Positions 61,750-64,000 of a stretch of DNA of 64,000 nt are shown piece after piece. How positions within the stretch are numbered: the first letter of the stretch is position 1; each line of letters opens with the position of its first letter. A program made the translations under genes and the position numbers. Below the pieces are notes generated by a model. The model searched no databases. It was not told where the DNA came from and saw only the letters and a list, made by a program, of their open reading frames with translations. Source of the DNA: Paraburkholderia sp. (lineage in GTDB: Bacteria > Pseudomonadota > Gammaproteobacteria > Burkholderiales > Burkholderiaceae); NCBI RefSeq assembly GCF_024281035.1, contig NZ_JAMXLH010000008.1, forward strand, positions 28,167 through 92,166, written 5' to 3'.

Positions 61750-62754
61750 ATGAAACGAATTTTGGTTGTTAAGGTGACCTCGCTGGGCGACATCGTGGAG
61801 GCACTGCCGGTTATCGCCGACATTCACCGTGCTTTTCCCGGCGTGAAAGTCGACTGGGCAGCGGACGAAGCGTTCGTCGATATCGTGCGCTGGAACGCCG
61901 GGGTCGATCGCGTGCTGTACGCGCCGCTGCGCCGCTTCAAGAAGACGCGCCGCTGGAGCGACTTCAAGGCGATTCTGGCTTCGATCGGCGAACTGCGCGC
62001 CGAGCGCTACGACGTCATCATCGATATCCACGGCGTGTATAAAAGCGCGATCATTGCGTGGCTCGCACGTTCGAAGCGGCGCTTCGGCTATCTCGGGAAG
62101 GACCTCGGCGAGCGCGGAGCGGCATTTGCGTACAACGGTCGTTTCGGGCCGCGCCCGGCGTGCGATGCATGGACCGGCATGCGCGTGAGCGCAGGCGAAG
62201 CGCTCGGCTATACGGTCGACACGCCGCCCGAGTTCAACATGCGCATTCCGCGCCTGGGCGACGCACTGCCCGCACCGGAAAGCCCGACTGCGATGATCTT
62301 TCACGCGACGTCGAAGGACGAGAAGAAGTGGCCGGTCGCGCATTGGGGCGAACTGTGCCTCGCATTGCAGGCGCGCGGCCTGCGCATCGAATTGCCTTGG
62401 GGCTCGGAGGTCGAGCGCGCGACGGCCGTCGAAATTGCAGCGCTCGTGCCGGGCGCCGTGGTGCTGCCGCAACTCACCGTGAGACAGGTCGCGCAGCGTA
62501 TCGAGGAAGCGGCGCTCGTCGTCGGCACCGATACCGGCTTCGTCCACCTCAGCCACGCGCTCATCCGGCCGACTGTCATGATCTTCGTCACGACGTCGTC
62601 GGAACACACGGGCGTGCGTGCGCCGGGGCGTTCGATTTCGATTGGAGACGGTTTCCACGTTCCGCCCGTCAAGGTCGCGCTCGATGCCGTCGATCAGGTC
62701 TATCCGCCGCGTGGTAATACGACGGCTGGCGGCGCTTTCGCTTCGGCTGCCTGA
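61750..62754 (+). CDS. waaC: Lipopolysaccharide heptosyltransferase I
   Basis: Adds the first L-glycero-D-manno-heptose to Kdo2-lipid A in the LPS inner core. The 334-residue GT9 family protein starts at ATG 61750 (MKRILVVKVTSLGDIVEALPV), with the conserved TSLGD near the N-terminus. The C-terminal ADP-heptose-binding half has FHATSKDEKKWPVAHW and VVGTDTGFVHLSHAL. An upstream in-frame ATG at 61723 would add nine unconserved residues. No other LPS genes are adjacent. Confidence 0.93.
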   Translation: MKRILVVKVTSLGDIVEALPVIADIHRAFPGVKVDWAADEAFVDIVRWNAGVDRVLYAPLRRFKKTRRWSDFKAILASIGELRAERYDVIIDIHGVYKSAIIAWLARSKRRFGYLGKDLGERGAAFAYNGRFGPRPACDAWTGMRVSAGEALGYTVDTPPEFNMRIPRLGDALPAPESPTAMIFHATSKDEKKWPVAHWGELCLALQARGLRIELPWGSEVERATAVEIAALVPGAVVLPQLTVRQVAQRIEEAALVVGTDTGFVHLSHALIRPTVMIFVTTSSEHTGVRAPGRSISIGDGFHVPPVKVALDAVDQVYPPRGNTTAGGAFASAA

Positions 62755-63076
62755 ATCGGCACCTGACTACGCACCTGACTGCGCACCCGCTCACCCAGCC
62801 GCACGATTGCCCGGTCGTCCTGGGGCATTGCTCAGACGCGATGCCGTACGGCGCTCAAACTTCCGTTTACCGGTTTGTTAAAAGTGTCGCCGCAGATTGG
62901 CGAATCTTGCGCGCGCGGCGCGAAAGCGCGCTGCGCCGCCTCGGCTGTAACACGCCTCGAACGGCCACTTACAAATTGCAACGCCTCGCGAAGGCGCCGT
63001 CGTGTTCAATCAGAACCGTCTAAAGGCCATTCACCGAGAGGCCGGACAACCAACATTGACTCGACGGGAGAATGAC
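62755..63076. other. Intergenic region with a short tandem repeat
   Basis: 322 bases without a convincing gene. It begins with two 12-nt units, GCACCTGACTAC (62759-62770) and GCACCTGACTGC (62771-62782), plus a decayed third. No promoter stands out. Confidence 0.45.
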
Positions 63077-63199
63077 GTGAAACGACTGACGCTAACCATC
63101 GTTGCAGGCGCGCTGCTCGCAGTGGCGCTCGGCGGATGCATCGTGGTGCCGGCCGGAGGCTACTACGGTGGCGGCGGCTACCATCGCGGCTACTACTAA
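63077..63199 (+). CDS. Very small Gly/Tyr-rich lipoprotein
   Basis: A 40-residue product from a GTG start at 63077 with GGGAG at 63066-63070. It has a lipoprotein signal, VKRLTLTIVAGALLAVALGG, followed at once by the lipobox Cys (LGGC at about 18-21), and a mature part of about 20 residues ending GGYYGGGGYHRGYY. It would be lipidated and placed in the inner or outer membrane. Similar short Gly/Tyr-rich lipoproteins occur in Burkholderiaceae; function unknown. Confidence 0.68.
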   Translation: MKRLTLTIVAGALLAVALGGCIVVPAGGYYGGGGYHRGYY

Positions 63200-63250
63200 T
63201 GACCGTTCGGGAGGAAGAGGGCTGCGCGAATGCCGCAACCCCGATGCCGG

Positions 63251-63430
63251 TCAGGCGAGCAACATTTCCATGGCGACGACAGCCACGATGGCCGCAATAT
63301 TGGCTGCGACCGCCTCGATCACCACGGCACGCCAGCTCGCGGTTCGCCAGCGGGCCGCCAGCACGAGCGAAAAGCCCAACGCGAGCGCGATGATCAGGAC
63401 GACGTCGGCGTTGCTCAGATGAATGTTCAT
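63251..63430 (-). CDS. Small two-segment membrane protein, unrecognised
   Basis: 59 residues, MNIHLSNADVVLIIALALGF at the start, with two predicted membrane segments (about 9-25 and 38-57) linked by a basic loop (AARWRTASWR). GGGAG stands 6 bases before the ATG at 63430, which supports translation. Function unknown. It is convergent with the small lipoprotein gene. Confidence 0.6.
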   Translation of the reverse strand: MNIHLSNADVVLIIALALGFSLVLAARWRTASWRAVVIEAVAANIAAIVAVVAMEMLLA

Positions 63431-63540
63431 CGTCGGCTCCCAGCGGGGCAAGAGCAGGGTTGGCGAACCGGAGTCTCCGCGGAATTTCTGACCGGTCGTT
63501 CCGAGTATAGTCAGGCGCCGCGCACGCACCAAGCGACCAA

Positions 63541-63577
63541 AAGAAGCGGAGTCCGCGAGCAGCGGCTCCGCTTTTGC
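63541..63577 (-). terminator. Intrinsic terminator beyond the MFS gene
   Basis: AGCGGAG (63545-63551) and CTCCGCT (63566-63572) form a stem; on the minus strand it is followed by TCTTTTGG, and on the plus strand by TTT, so it could act in both directions. Confidence 0.65.
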
Positions 63578-63597
63578 CTTGATTGAAGCGCGTTGCG

Positions 63598-64000
63598 TTA
63601 CATCAATGTGTTGTGACGCGTCTCGCGCATGCTCAGGACGCCGAACAGGCTCACGGCGGCTGCAATCGAAACGTAGGCGCCGACCCACGACAGCCCGCCG
63701 CGCGCGGCGAGCACCTGCGCGATATACGGCGCCACGGACGCGCCGAGAATGCCGCCGAGGTTGTACGCGACGCCCGCGCCCGTGTAACGCACGCTGGTCG
63801 GGAAGAGTTCGGGCAGCAGCGCGCCCATCGGGGCGAAGGTGGCGCCCATCAGGAACAACTGGATCACGAGGAACAGCAGCACGAGCGGCAGCACGCCGCT
63901 GCCGAGCAGCGGCGGCATCGTGAAGCCCGAAACGATGGCGGCGATGCAGCCGAGGATCAGCAGCGGCCTGAGGCCGAAGCGTTCGCTGACCCATGCCGAG
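63598..64000 (-). CDS. MFS transporter, C-terminal part only
   Basis: The last 133 or so codons of a minus-strand gene whose start lies beyond the right edge. SERFGLRPLLILG (the MFS inter-segment loop motif), LPELFPTSVRYTGAGVAYNLGGILG and SVAPYIAQVL mark the metabolite:H+ symporter group (ShiA/KgtP/ProP-like). Substrate cannot be inferred from this part. Confidence 0.88.
   Translation of the reverse strand, partial: SAWVSERFGLRPLLILGCIAAIVSGFTMPPLLGSGVLPLVLLFLVIQLFLMGATFAPMGALLPELFPTSVRYTGAGVAYNLGGILGASVAPYIAQVLAARGGLSWVGAYVSIAAAVSLFGVLSMRETRHNTLM

Overview
The window is GC-rich, densely coding chromosomal DNA from a betaproteobacterium, most likely a Burkholderiaceae member of the Burkholderia/Paraburkholderia/Caballeronia group. 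The evidence is protein content and gene order: a fused glucokinase-HexR protein, zwf-pgl-glk/hexR divergent from a glucose ABC transporter, ribBA-ribH-nusB, bioAFDB, serS next to tRNA-Ser, and minCDE. I assign no species.

Layout. 1-3.5 kb: start of a LysE-type exporter gene, succinate-semialdehyde dehydrogenase (gabD) and the UbiD decarboxylase. 3.5-5.4 kb: a promoter, a long structured leader and a membrane-anchored lytic transglycosylase. 5.4-8.9 kb (minus): aminotransferase, nusB, ribH and a RibBA whose cyclohydrolase half is degenerate. 9.1-14.2 kb: apparently inserted genes (higBA toxin-antitoxin, secreted hydrolase, chemoreceptor, SDR, small secreted protein) between the two riboflavin blocks. 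14.3-17.5 kb (minus): ribE, ribD, hemL. 18-19.2 kb: a Bcr/CflA-type MFS exporter.

19.3-28.4 kb is a glucose module: zwf, pgl and glk-hexR on the minus strand, a glucose ABC transporter on the plus strand, and between them a near-perfect palindrome overlapped by two divergent sigma70-like promoters, the likely HexR switch. 28.5-34.2 kb: Smr protein, trxB, ftsK, lolA. 34.3-43.3 kb: metallo-hydrolase, MerR regulator, aceK, carbonic anhydrase, thiolase, SDR, YchJ-like protein and a secreted hydrolase. 43.7-48.1 kb: the biotin operon bioA-bioF-bioD-bioB, in which bioD has no stop codon and runs in frame into bioB. 48.2-52.9 kb: an NCS1 permease, rarA, serS and tRNA-Ser(CGA).

53.1-55.7 kb is a phosphonate/phosphite-type phnDCE transporter operon behind a leader full of inverted repeats and palindromes. 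55.7-57.6 kb is nearly gene-free, with a LysR remnant and one doubtful small ORF. 57.7-64 kb: map, a GNAT acetyltransferase, minCDE, heptosyltransferase waaC, two very small envelope proteins and the end of an MFS gene.

The observations most worth checking are the bioD-bioB read-through frame, the HexR operator/promoter arrangement, the loss of zinc ligands in RibBA, the higBA promoter that predicts a leaderless mRNA, the leaders of phnD and of the transglycosylase gene, and repeated 11-12-nt tandem arrays. No CRISPR array, complete insertion sequence, prophage or rRNA gene was seen.
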